A DNA stretch of 64,000 bases from Corallincola platygyrae (lineage in GTDB: Bacteria; Pseudomonadota; Gammaproteobacteria; Enterobacterales; Neiellaceae). The DNA is taken from positions 1 through 64,000 of the forward strand of contig NZ_BAABLI010000014.1 of the NCBI RefSeq assembly GCF_039544265.1. Direction: 5' to 3'. Positions within the stretch are counted from its first letter, which is position 1. Each line of letters opens with the position of its first letter. This document shows positions 27,017-35,321 of the stretch, piece after piece. The translations under genes and the position numbers were made by a program. The notes beneath the pieces are model-generated. The model did not search any database and was not told the origin of the DNA. It saw only the letters and a list, made by a program, of their open reading frames with translations.

Positions 27017-28183
27017 ATGAACTTGCATGAGTATCAGGCAAAACAATTGTTTGCCGAATATGGACTGCCTGTCTCCGAAGGTTTCGCGGTAGAAACACCG
27101 CAGGCGGCTGTAGAAGCAGCTGACCGCATCGGTGGTGACATGTGGGTAGTTAAGTGTCAGGTACACGCTGGTGGCCGCGGTAAAGCGGGCGGTGTTAAGC
27201 TGGCTAAAAGCAAAGATGAAATCAAGGCATTTGCGCAAGAGTGGTTGGGCAAAAACCTGGTTACTTATCAGACTGACGAAAAAGGTCAGCCAGTGACCAA
27301 AATTCTGGTTGAGTCATGCACTGATATCGGTCAGGAGCTGTATTTAGGCGCTGTCGTAGATCGTGCAACTCAGCGCGTCGTCTTTATGGCATCAACTGAA
27401 GGTGGTGTAGAGATTGAGAAAGTCGCTGAAGAGACCCCAGAACTGATTCACAAAGCGATGATCGATCCTTTGGTAGGCCCTCAACCTTACCAAGCGCGCG
27501 AGTTGGCATTCAAATTAGGCCTGGAAGGCGCTCAGATCCGCCAGTTCACCAAGATCTTCCTGGGTCTTGGCAAAATGTTCACCGATTACGATTTTGCACT
27601 GCTGGAGATTAACCCACTGGTAATCACTTCGCAGGGCGATCTGCACTGCCTGGATGGAAAGATCAACATTGATGGCAACGCGCTTTACCGTCAGCCTAAG
27701 CTGCAGGAAATGCACGATCCTTCACAGGAAGATTCCCGTGAAGCGCATGCGGCTAAGTGGGAACTCAACTATGTTGCGCTAGACGGAAACATTGGCTGTA
27801 TGGTCAATGGTGCTGGCCTGGCTATGGGTACCATGGATATTGTTAATCTTCACGGTGGTCAGCCTGCTAACTTCCTCGACGTGGGCGGTGGCGCAACAAA
27901 AGAGCGCGTAACCGAAGCGTTCAAAATCATTTTGTCAGATGACAATGTAAAAGCGGTTCTCGTAAACATCTTCGGCGGTATTGTTCGCTGTGACCTGATT
28001 GCTGATGGCGTTATCGGCGCTGTTGAAGAGGTGGGTGTTGAAGTACCCGTTGTTGTTCGCCTTGAAGGTAACAACGCCGATCTGGGGGCTAAGAAACTTG
28101 CAGATTCAGGGCTGAATATTATTGCTGCTACCAGTTTGACCGACGCAGCCCAACAGGTAGTTAAAGCAGCGGGGGCAAACTAA
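27017..28183 (+). CDS. sucC: Succinyl-CoA synthetase beta subunit
   Basis: SucC binds succinate and the nucleotide in ADP-forming succinyl-CoA synthetase. Evidence is the start MNLHEYQAKQLFAEYGLPV, the ATP-grasp block KCQVHAGGRGKAGGVKLAKS, LEINPLVIT, GCMVNGAGLAMGTMDI and FLDVGGGATKE. The 388 residues equal the E. coli length. It shares one base with sucD (TAATG). Confidence 0.98.
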   Translation: MNLHEYQAKQLFAEYGLPVSEGFAVETPQAAVEAADRIGGDMWVVKCQVHAGGRGKAGGVKLAKSKDEIKAFAQEWLGKNLVTYQTDEKGQPVTKILVESCTDIGQELYLGAVVDRATQRVVFMASTEGGVEIEKVAEETPELIHKAMIDPLVGPQPYQARELAFKLGLEGAQIRQFTKIFLGLGKMFTDYDFALLEINPLVITSQGDLHCLDGKINIDGNALYRQPKLQEMHDPSQEDSREAHAAKWELNYVALDGNIGCMVNGAGLAMGTMDIVNLHGGQPANFLDVGGGATKERVTEAFKIILSDDNVKAVLVNIFGGIVRCDLIADGVIGAVEEVGVEVPVVVRLEGNNADLGAKKLADSGLNIIAATSLTDAAQQVVKAAGAN

Positions 28184-29055
28184 TGAGCGTTTTAATCAAT
28201 AAAGACACCAAGGTAATTTGCCAAGGCTTTACTGGTGGTCAAGGCACTTTCCACTCAGAGCAAGCTATCGAATACGGTACGCAGATGGTTGGTGGTGTAA
28301 GCCCGGGTAAGGGCGGCCAGACTCATCTTGGTTTACCTGTGTTTAATACTGTTCGTGAAGCGGTAGAAGCCACTGGCGCAACAGCTTCAGTTATCTACGT
28401 GCCAGCTCCGTTCTGTAAAGATGCAATCCTTGAAGCAATTGATGCCGGTATTGAAATCATTGTGACCATTACTGAAGGCATTCCAACGCTGGATATGCTG
28501 GACGTTAAGATCAAGCTCGATCAAGCTGGTGTTCGGATGATCGGTCCAAACTGCCCAGGTGTTATCACGCCGGGCGAATGTAAGATTGGCATCATGCCTG
28601 GTCATATTCATAAACCAGGTAAGGTTGGCATTGTCTCTCGTTCAGGTACGTTGACCTACGAAGCGGTTAAGCAGACCACTGATGAAGGCTTTGGCCAGTC
28701 GACCTGTGTTGGTATCGGTGGTGACCCAATCCCAGGCACTAATTTCATTGACGTGCTTGAGATGTTCGAAAAGGACCCACAAACCGAAGCAATCGTAATG
28801 ATTGGTGAGATCGGTGGTACCGCTGAAGAGGAAGCAGCAGCCTATATTAAGGCCAATGTAACCAAACCCGTAGTCTCCTATATCGCGGGTGTTACTGCGC
28901 CTCCAGGGAAGCGTATGGGCCACGCAGGCGCCATTATCGCGGGTGGTAAAGGTACTGCAGACGAGAAATTTGCAGCGCTTGAAGATGCGGGCGTGAAAAC
29001 CGTGCGTAGCCTGGCTGATATTGGCAAAGCATTACGCGAAATTACCGGTTGGTAA
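28183..29055 (+). CDS. sucD: Succinyl-CoA synthetase alpha subunit
   Basis: SucD binds CoA and carries the phosphorylated His of succinyl-CoA synthetase. The N-terminal CoA-binding fold contains GFTGGQGTFHSEQAIEYG, the middle has GPNCPGVITPGECKIGIMPG, and the catalytic His lies in GKRMGHAGAIIAGGKG. The length is 290 residues. It is the last gene of the TCA block, followed by a strong terminator. Confidence 0.98.
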   Translation: MSVLINKDTKVICQGFTGGQGTFHSEQAIEYGTQMVGGVSPGKGGQTHLGLPVFNTVREAVEATGATASVIYVPAPFCKDAILEAIDAGIEIIVTITEGIPTLDMLDVKIKLDQAGVRMIGPNCPGVITPGECKIGIMPGHIHKPGKVGIVSRSGTLTYEAVKQTTDEGFGQSTCVGIGGDPIPGTNFIDVLEMFEKDPQTEAIVMIGEIGGTAEEEAAAYIKANVTKPVVSYIAGVTAPPGKRMGHAGAIIAGGKGTADEKFAALEDAGVKTVRSLADIGKALREITGW

Positions 29056-29077
29056 TATCTCCTGCGTAATAGCTATT

Positions 29078-29102
29078 AAGCCGCCCCCGAGGCGGCTTTT
29101 TT
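29078..29102 (+). terminator. Intrinsic terminator after sucD
   Basis: AAGCCGCC/GGCGGCTT (29078-29085 and 29091-29098, CCCGA loop) is followed by a run of Ts to 29102. Confidence 0.85.
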
Positions 29103-29110
29103 ATACCCAA

Positions 29111-29270
29111 GGGGCACGCTGTGTACAGGAAGTACGGTCTAAAATTGCTCCTGCATTTTAGACATTTCCGCCATCCTTGGCGGTCGTATGCCCAGCGCGG
29201 GCACAAGGTACCCAAAACACTGCGTGGGGCATGCTAATGTGCAGGAGCGGCGATACCCACTACGCTTCGC
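29111..29270. repeat. Tandem palindromic repeat, copy A
   Basis: First of two adjacent copies of a unit of about 160 bp. The first 29 bases (29111-29139) are identical in both copies. They are followed by stem 1, GTCTAAAAT/ATTTTAGAC (29137-29145 and 29155-29163, 9-nt loop), and stem 2, CCGCCA/TGGCGG (29168-29173 and 29178-29183, 4-nt loop). The distal part, from about 29199 (GGGCACAAGGTACC), is again shared with copy B. No coding function is credible. It looks like a dispersed repeat or non-autonomous palindromic element. Confidence 0.75.
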
Positions 29271-29435
29271 GGGGCACGCTGTGTACAGGAAGTACGGTCG
29301 AAAATTGCTCCATGCATTTTCGACATTTCCGCCATCTATGGCGGTCGTACATCCACAGCGCTTCACGGGGTGAGCTTCGCCTCGGGCACAAGGTACCAAT
29401 ACATTGCGTGGCGCATGCCGATGCTCAGAAGCGAA
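29271..29435. repeat. Tandem palindromic repeat, copy B
   Basis: Second copy, starting exactly where copy A ends. Stem 1 is GTCGAAAAT/ATTTTCGAC (29297-29305 and 29316-29324, 10-nt loop). Stem 2 is CCGCCA/TGGCGG (29329-29334 and 29339-29344). The T-A pair at the fourth position of stem 1 in copy A (29140/29160) is a G-C pair here (29300/29321), so pairing is kept. Copy B carries about 24 extra bases between stem 2 and the shared distal segment, which starts near 29384. The boundary at 29435 is approximate. Confidence 0.75.
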
Positions 29436-29551
29436 CTCTAAGTGAGTCTCGGGAATGCTTGGGCCTGCAAACCACATTATCAAACTTGATTGAAATCTTT
29501 CTTAACGACTGACGGTCTGTAAAGAGCAGATAAGAATTACGGAGAATGGCC

Positions 29552-30058
29552 GTGGCTATTTGGGACAAGATAAAGCCTTGGATACTGCAGATTGTGTTTT
29601 TTGTTGCGATATGGGGCTTCGTTCAATGGCTCTATACTCAGAAACTATTGGATACAGGAGAGTATTTACCTGAGTTCACTTTACACTCAATGGCTGGTGA
29701 ATCGATTTCAGACTCAGACTTACGCGGTAAACCAACACTCATCTACTTTTTTGCTCCATGGTGTGGGGTATGCCACTTCAGTATCGATAGCGTTGAATCA
29801 ATCAAACAAGAGCACGAACAACTCAATGTAATCGCTATTGCATTGGACTTTGAAGAGGTTAAAGAGATTGAAGAGTTCGTGTCAGACCATGAGTTAACGA
29901 TCCCCGTTTTACTTGGGAATAGGGACACTGCTATGAATTTTAGAGTTTCTGCATTCCCTACCTATTACACGATAGACAATGAAGGGCGAATCGTCGCAAA
30001 GGATATGGGGGTATCAACGAGAGTTGGGTTGTGGTTACGAACCTGGTTGGCCAGGTAG
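29552..30058 (+). CDS. TlpA/ResA-like membrane-anchored thioredoxin
   Basis: This is a membrane-anchored thiol-disulfide protein whose thioredoxin domain should face the periplasm. An N-terminal hydrophobic helix (KPWILQIVFFVAIWGFVQWLY) acts as anchor. The redox pair is Cys-Gly-Val-Cys in FFAPWCGVCHFS, and the cis-Pro loop is SAFPTYYTID. The substrate is unknown; cytochrome maturation or envelope thiol repair are possibilities by family. The start is uncertain: GGAG at 29541-29544 is 7 nt before GTG 29552 but only 1 nt before ATG 29546, so GTG is preferred. It stands alone after the repeats. Confidence 0.85.
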   Translation: MAIWDKIKPWILQIVFFVAIWGFVQWLYTQKLLDTGEYLPEFTLHSMAGESISDSDLRGKPTLIYFFAPWCGVCHFSIDSVESIKQEHEQLNVIAIALDFEEVKEIEEFVSDHELTIPVLLGNRDTAMNFRVSAFPTYYTIDNEGRIVAKDMGVSTRVGLWLRTWLAR

Positions 30059-30148
30059 GTGGGTGACAGTTTTATTTACAGTTGATATGACTATCAATGC
30101 ATGACAATCACTACTTTAATCGTGCTAAACACCCCTTAACATGCCGAA

Positions 30149-30164
30149 TATGATTCTGATCATA
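30149..30164. promoter_or_regulatory. FNR-like palindrome
   Basis: TATGATTCTGATCATA is a perfect 6+4+6 palindrome resembling the FNR site TTGAT-N4-ATCAA, with one symmetric change in each half. No gene starts close downstream, so its target is unclear. Confidence 0.25.
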
Positions 30165-30300
30165 AATATGTCACTTTTAGTGCTTAGATTTAGTGCGATT
30201 GTCAGCAATCCCTTACCAGACCGCTGTTTCAGCCATACTCGCCTTTTTGCACAAGATTAGGGCAAATGCTCTGAAAGCCCCGCTAAATCAGGCTTTGCTG

Positions 30301-30329
30301 CAGTTATCCACCAATTCTGTGGATAACTG
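30301..30329. repeat. Inverted pair of DnaA-box-like 9-mers
   Basis: CAGTTATCCAC and GTGGATAACTG form an 11-bp perfect inverted repeat around CAATTCT. The right half contains a consensus DnaA box on the minus strand (TGTGGATAA, 30318-30326). The left half has TTATCCACC, one base off consensus. The role is not evident; it could be a DnaA-binding site or simply a hairpin. Confidence 0.45.
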
Positions 30330-30894
30330 TGTTGATAGGATTGTTACACTGGCCTGTAGCCCACGTTTTTTCGTCGTTGATGCTAATGAGCTAAAAATGC
30401 GGGTAACACTTTAAGGTGTTGATATAAAGAGAAATAAATCTTTATCGGAACAAATCTTACTCGTACTGAACAAAAAATAACCAACAAAGTTTTGTTACAG
30501 CGGCCCTGTGTATTAATTGTTATCGATGTTGGAATTTTGACGTCTGAAGCTATTGGCATGCACCAGAAAAACGACTGAACAGTCGGAATTTTTGTCAAGT
30601 GGAAAATTCGTATAATTGTCATGTTTTTTAATTGAAATTGGCCCGATTTATGATCTTGAGAATGCAGGCCATGTAAACCTACTCTGGCACCAATGGAATG
30701 CTGCTGGTGATAGAAGCGGGTAGTTAGATGTATTAAATTTAGCTTTTGCTACGACTTTTATGTTTAACACCTGCTTTTTTTAAGTTTATTAGTTGCTCGG
30801 AAACACTCTTTTACATCTGAAAGCCACGCCATTGGGGTGATCAGAGCAGTTAAAAGCTGTATATTTGAAAGCCCTCATTTTTTAGGCCTAGTTG

Positions 30895-32232
30895 ATGAGA
30901 GATCTGCTCACAGCCCCCATACCCGCCACATTGAAAAGTATGACTATACCGGTTTGCCTCGGCATGGTGCTGCTTATGAGCTTCAATCTGGTAGATACCT
31001 TTTTTATCAGTATGTTGGGAACTGAGCCTCTTGCCGCTGTGGGGTTTACCTTTCCAGTAACCTTTTCAATCATCAGTATGGTTATTGGGATCAGCATTGG
31101 AACATCCGCAGTTCTGGCACGGTTTATTGGGCAAGGGGATAAAGAGGCATCCCGCCACCATGGAACCGCGGCACTTTATCTGACGGTGCTACTAGTGGCT
31201 GCGTTGTCGTTAGTTACATACCTGGTTGCAGAACCTCTATTTGCATTGCTAGGTGCGAAAGATATCCATATGCCGTTGATTATGGCGTATATGGAAGTTT
31301 GGCTGTTGGGCAGCGTCTTCCTGGCTCTACCCATGGTTGGAAATGCAGTTTTCCGCGCTAATGGTGAAACCAAATTACCGAGCATATTTATGGGCATTGG
31401 TGGTGCAATCAATGCGGTGTTGGATCCTCTGTTGATTTTTGGCTTGGGTCCGTTTCCCGAATTAGGTATTCGTGGTGCGGCTGTTGCAAGTGTTGTGTCG
31501 TTTTTTATTGGCTCACTTGTGATTATTGCAATGCTGGCCAACAAGTACCGTCTCATTCACTGGTTTCCTGGCTCGAACTTACCAAAAGCTTTTAAGCGGA
31601 TTCTTACCATTGCTATGCCTGCCGCTGGCGCAAACATGCTTACGCCATTGGCGATGGCCGTGATGACGGCTATGGTCGCGCCTTATGGCTCGGCTGCAGT
31701 TGCCGCATTTGGTGTCATGACGCGAATAGAGTCGATTGCTTGCCTGGTGGTGCTTTCTTTGTCGATGTCATTGCCTCCTCTAATTAGCCAAAACCATGGC
31801 GCGGGCAACTGGCATCGCGTGAGAGAGGCGTACATGGTGGCGGTGAAATTCGTAATGATATGGCAGGCGGCTATCTATTTGGTTTTGCTGGTCTCTGCGC
31901 CTTTTATTGCAGCAGCGTTTTCTCAAGAACAAGAAGTGAAAGAGACGATTGTTTTGCTGTTGTTTATTTTGCCGCTTGGGTACGGTCTGCAAGGTATCAC
32001 CATCCTCAGCAATTCAAGCTTCAATGCTGTGCACCAACCCCATAGCGCGCTTATTCTGAGCATAGCCAGGTTCTTTGTGTTCTATATTCCCTTCGCGTAT
32101 TTAGGCAGTGTCTGGTTTGGTTTTGAAGGACTGTTCTACGGTGGTTTGCTGGGAGTGATAATCACTGGCAGCGTTGCCTTCGTATGGTTTAGAAAGCATT
32201 TGGGTTATCACCTGAGGGTTGCGTATGAGTAA
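30895..32232 (+). CDS. MATE family multidrug/Na+ antiporter
   Basis: This is a twelve-helix inner-membrane exporter of the MATE family (PF01554). The repeated half signatures are visible: N-terminal FNLVDTFFISMLGTEPLAAVGFTFP, then FRANGETKLPSIFMGIGGAINAVLDPLLIFG, and a second half beginning TIAMPAAGANMLTPLAMAVMTAMVA. Its 446 residues are normal. It is of a different subgroup from the NorM-like protein at 35213-36592. ATG 30895 is chosen over TTG 30892. It overlaps uvrB by 8 bp, so the two are probably co-transcribed; no functional link is known to me. The substrate cannot be inferred. Confidence 0.9.
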   Translation: MRDLLTAPIPATLKSMTIPVCLGMVLLMSFNLVDTFFISMLGTEPLAAVGFTFPVTFSIISMVIGISIGTSAVLARFIGQGDKEASRHHGTAALYLTVLLVAALSLVTYLVAEPLFALLGAKDIHMPLIMAYMEVWLLGSVFLALPMVGNAVFRANGETKLPSIFMGIGGAINAVLDPLLIFGLGPFPELGIRGAAVASVVSFFIGSLVIIAMLANKYRLIHWFPGSNLPKAFKRILTIAMPAAGANMLTPLAMAVMTAMVAPYGSAAVAAFGVMTRIESIACLVVLSLSMSLPPLISQNHGAGNWHRVREAYMVAVKFVMIWQAAIYLVLLVSAPFIAAAFSQEQEVKETIVLLLFILPLGYGLQGITILSNSSFNAVHQPHSALILSIARFFVFYIPFAYLGSVWFGFEGLFYGGLLGVIITGSVAFVWFRKHLGYHLRVAYE

Positions 32233-34231
32233 ACCTTTCAAGCTATGTTCGCAGTTTGCACCAGGCGGAGATCAGCCGCAGGCAATAGATCGCTTGATTG
32301 ACGGTTTAGATGCTGGTCTGGCACATCAGACGCTGCTTGGTGTAACAGGCTCGGGTAAGACGTTTACGATGGCCAATGTCATTGCAAAGCTGAATCGTCC
32401 TACTTTAATCATGGCCCACAACAAGACCCTGGCGGCTCAGCTATATGGTGAGATGAAAGAGTTCTTTCCCAACAATGCGGTGGAATATTTTGTCTCCTAT
32501 TACGACTATTATCAGCCAGAGGCCTACGTACCAACCACTGATACCTTTATTGAGAAGGATGCAGCGGTCAACGCCCATATTGAGCAGATGCGCCTTTCAG
32601 CTACCAAGGCGTTGATGGAACGGCGAGATGTTGTATTGGTAGCGTCTGTTTCAGCCATCTATGGCTTGGGCGATCCTGACGCTTACCTGAAGATGCTATT
32701 GCACCTTCGAGTCGGAGACATGATAGACCAGCGGGCTATTCTCAGGCGCCTCGCTGAACTGCAATATACACGTAATGATGTTGAGTTCCAGCGCGCCAAC
32801 TATCGCGTCCGCGGCGACGTGATCGACATATTTCCTGCTGAGTCAGACCGTAACGCGATTCGCGTTGAGTTGTTCGATGATGAAATTGAACGCTTGGTAG
32901 AGTTTGATCCGTTAACTGGGGCGCAGGAGCGAGTACTTCAACGTTATACCATTTACCCAAAATCTCACTATGTGACTCCTCGTGAGCGTATTTTGGAAGC
33001 CGCCGAGTCAATCAAGCTTGAACTAAAAGACCGTCGAGAACAGCTTCTGTCGGTAAACAAGTTACTTGAAGAGCAGCGCATTGCCCAGCGCACTATGTTC
33101 GACATCGAGATGATGAATGAATTGGGATACTGCTCCGGCATCGAGAACTACTCCAGGTATTTGTCGGGCAGGGCGCCCGGCGAGCCCCCCCCTACGCTGA
33201 TTGATTATCTGCCGCCTGACGGATTACTTATCCTCGATGAAAGCCATGTTACCGTGCCTCAAATAGGCGCCATGTATAAAGGTGACCGATCACGTAAAGA
33301 AACCTTGGTCGAATTTGGTTTCCGTTTGCCTTCTGCGCTGGATAACCGACCGTTGAAGTTTGAGGAGTTCGAATCTATTTCGCCTCAAACCATCTATGTG
33401 TCGGCAACACCGGGTAAATATGAACTAGAGAAGTCAGATGGTGAAGTGATTGAGCAGGTGGTTCGTCCTACAGGCCTGCTGGATCCGGAGATCGAAGTTC
33501 GACCGGTGGCTACGCAGGTGGATGACTTGCTGTCAGAGATTCGCGAGCGGGTAGAAGTGAACGAGCGTGTATTGGTGACGACACTGACCAAACGCATGGC
33601 AGAAGATCTGACAGAGTATCTTGATGAGCACGGCGTAAGGGTGCGTTACCTTCACTCTGATATCGATACGGTTGAGCGAGTGGAGATTATCCGCGACCTG
33701 CGATTGGGTGAATTTGATGTTCTGGTTGGCATTAATCTGTTACGAGAAGGTTTGGATATGCCAGAGGTGTCGCTGGTAGCCATTCTGGATGCGGATAAAG
33801 AGGGGTTCTTACGTTCAGACCGCTCGTTGATCCAGACCATAGGTCGAGCCGCCCGGAACGTTAAGGGCAAAGCCATCTTGTATGGGGATAAGATCACCGG
33901 TTCAATGAAACGAGCGATAGATGAAACCGTACGCCGCCGAGAGAAGCAGGAAGCCTTCAACAAAGCCAACGGCATCACTCCGAAAGGGCTGAATAAAGCT
34001 ATTGCTGACATTATGGACCTGGGACAGAAACCTGGGGCTAAGAAAAACAAGGCAGCGGCTATCGCTGAACGTAAGGCGAGTTACCAGCCCGTTGACCCAG
34101 CGGCTATTGCCAAGCAGATTGCCGAACTTGAGCAGCAGATGTATGAACATGCCAAAAACCTAGAGTTCGAGGCAGCAGCCAAGCTCCGTGACAAGGTAAA
34201 GCAGTTACAACAATCTATGATTGCAGGCTAA
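32225..34231 (+). CDS. uvrB: Excinuclease ABC subunit B
   Basis: UvrB is the damage-verifying helicase-like subunit of nucleotide excision repair. Evidence includes Walker A GVTGSGKTFTMANV, the beta-hairpin block FVSYYDYYQPEAYVP, DESHVT, GINLLREGLDMPEVSLVAI and the C-terminal UVR domain YEHAKNLEFEAAAKLRDKV that binds UvrC. The length (668 residues) is normal. ATG 32225 has GAGG 8 nt upstream and lies inside the MATE gene; the TTG at 32219 is disfavoured. It is convergent with the DUF3080 gene, overlapping it by 17 bp. I see no clear LexA box immediately upstream, though the promoter may lie before the MATE gene. Confidence 0.98.
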   Translation: MSKPFKLCSQFAPGGDQPQAIDRLIDGLDAGLAHQTLLGVTGSGKTFTMANVIAKLNRPTLIMAHNKTLAAQLYGEMKEFFPNNAVEYFVSYYDYYQPEAYVPTTDTFIEKDAAVNAHIEQMRLSATKALMERRDVVLVASVSAIYGLGDPDAYLKMLLHLRVGDMIDQRAILRRLAELQYTRNDVEFQRANYRVRGDVIDIFPAESDRNAIRVELFDDEIERLVEFDPLTGAQERVLQRYTIYPKSHYVTPRERILEAAESIKLELKDRREQLLSVNKLLEEQRIAQRTMFDIEMMNELGYCSGIENYSRYLSGRAPGEPPPTLIDYLPPDGLLILDESHVTVPQIGAMYKGDRSRKETLVEFGFRLPSALDNRPLKFEEFESISPQTIYVSATPGKYELEKSDGEVIEQVVRPTGLLDPEIEVRPVATQVDDLLSEIRERVEVNERVLVTTLTKRMAEDLTEYLDEHGVRVRYLHSDIDTVERVEIIRDLRLGEFDVLVGINLLREGLDMPEVSLVAILDADKEGFLRSDRSLIQTIGRAARNVKGKAILYGDKITGSMKRAIDETVRRREKQEAFNKANGITPKGLNKAIADIMDLGQKPGAKKNKAAAIAERKASYQPVDPAAIAKQIAELEQQMYEHAKNLEFEAAAKLRDKVKQLQQSMIAG

Positions 34232-35321
34232 GGCCGCACCTATCGAACATCGTCTGCCAGTGCAGGCGGTGTTCAGCGATTGCGGAAAGTAACTCTGCAC
34301 GTAGGCTTGCCTCTCCACTCTTCAGTAGACCTATTGCACTGCCTTTGGGTGGTGATGGAAACAGTTGATTGATGGCTGGTGACACAGCTTCTAATTCACG
34401 CATCAAGTTGCTTACGGAAGGTTGAACTTCACTTCCGTAGTAGCCAAGCAAATAACCCTTTAGTTGTTTGGCCTGGCTTGATGCTTTGTTGTCTATACAA
34501 GTCACCTGTGGCAATACTCTGTCAAGTAAGGCATTGGTTTCATTGATGATGTGTAGAGCAATGCGCCCATCCTGTGTCAGTTGACCAAGATACTGACTGC
34601 CGCGTACTTCAGACAACATTTGTTCAAAGGATTGGTCCAAAACGGCGGATTGATTCAAGGTTTCAAGCTTGAGTGAGGCCAGGGCTGCGAGTGTTATAGC
34701 TGTTTGTTGCCGGAAAGGACGAGGCAGCGTTCTTTGTGCCGGTACGGACTGCAACTTCCTCAGTGTTGGTTCCGACCACATCAAATTATTCCATCTTGCC
34801 GCAAGTTGTTTTTGCTTCATTTCTGCGACGGAAGTGAGCCAGTTAATTTGTTCCTGAGCGAGCTCTGCCGAAAGACAACGATTGAGTGTCGCTAGCAGGC
34901 GAGTCTCGTAGATCAACTGCTGCGATGCCGTCATCACTTTGCCCAAAGAGCTATTTCGTTCACCAACCATATCCATCAAACCACATGAACGATATTGCCA
35001 AAGGTCTGACAGATCGTATGTTGGGCTCTCAAGGATTGTTTTAGTCGAGCTCACTGATGGTACAGCGAGTGATGCCGGCAGTGAGTCGACGTCTATTTTC
35101 GAGTCGCTGTTTAGCAACCTTGCTAAACGATTGTGGTGCTCAATGAGTGCTTTGTCTGCAGCGTCAAAACGTGAACACCCTGTGATAATCAGGCTTAGTA
35201 GTGCAAGGCTGATTAACCACCATGTTTTGGAAGCGGGGTAACCAAGCTTCCCCTGTGCTGTAACAGGCGTATGCCAAACAGCACGGCAGCGGTTGATAAG
35301 CCAGAGATAAATCCAATCCAA
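34215..35321 (-). CDS. DUF3080 family lipoprotein
   Basis: This is a probable lipoprotein of the DUF3080 family, function unknown. A hydrophobic signal ends in the lipobox SLIITGC (Cys about residue 49), followed by a helical domain with YRSCGLMDMVGERNSSLGKV and a C-terminal tail HRLHWQTMFDRCGLSLQS. The Cys positions and length agree with the family as I remember it. The start is odd: the only in-frame ATG (35321) lies well inside norM and adds about 33 residues before the signal sequence. A rare start codon nearer KTWWLISL, or coupling to norM termination at 35213, is possible. Confidence 0.75.
   Translation of the reverse strand: MDWIYLWLINRCRAVWHTPVTAQGKLGYPASKTWWLISLALLSLIITGCSRFDAADKALIEHHNRLARLLNSDSKIDVDSLPASLAVPSVSSTKTILESPTYDLSDLWQYRSCGLMDMVGERNSSLGKVMTASQQLIYETRLLATLNRCLSAELAQEQINWLTSVAEMKQKQLAARWNNLMWSEPTLRKLQSVPAQRTLPRPFRQQTAITLAALASLKLETLNQSAVLDQSFEQMLSEVRGSQYLGQLTQDGRIALHIINETNALLDRVLPQVTCIDNKASSQAKQLKGYLLGYYGSEVQPSVSNLMRELEAVSPAINQLFPSPPKGSAIGLLKSGEASLRAELLSAIAEHRLHWQTMFDRCGLSLQS

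Larger units (their letters stand above)
30059..30894. other. Long gene-poor region
   Basis: About 830 bp with no convincing gene. It holds an FNR-like palindrome, a paired DnaA-box-like inverted repeat (both listed separately) and a small dyad CGACTG/CAGTCG (30572-30577 and 30580-30585). A TATAAT at 30611-30616 has a TTGTCA only 13 bp upstream, too close for a normal promoter. The rest is AT-rich and featureless to me; the promoter of the MATE gene is presumably near its end. Confidence 0.5.

Noticed and set aside
29139..29512. Several overlapping open frames on both strands within the tandem repeats
   Set aside because: They run through the hairpins, repeat themselves between copies and have no ribosome-binding sites; the repeats explain the open frames.
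30193..30414. 73-codon open frame in the long intergenic region
   Set aside because: No convincing ribosome-binding site or recognisable family; it spans the DnaA-box-like palindrome and its composition looks non-coding.
30589..30616. TATAAT box as a promoter for the MATE gene
   Set aside because: The TTGTCA upstream is only 13 bp away and the gene starts about 280 bp later, so it does not make a credible sigma70 promoter.
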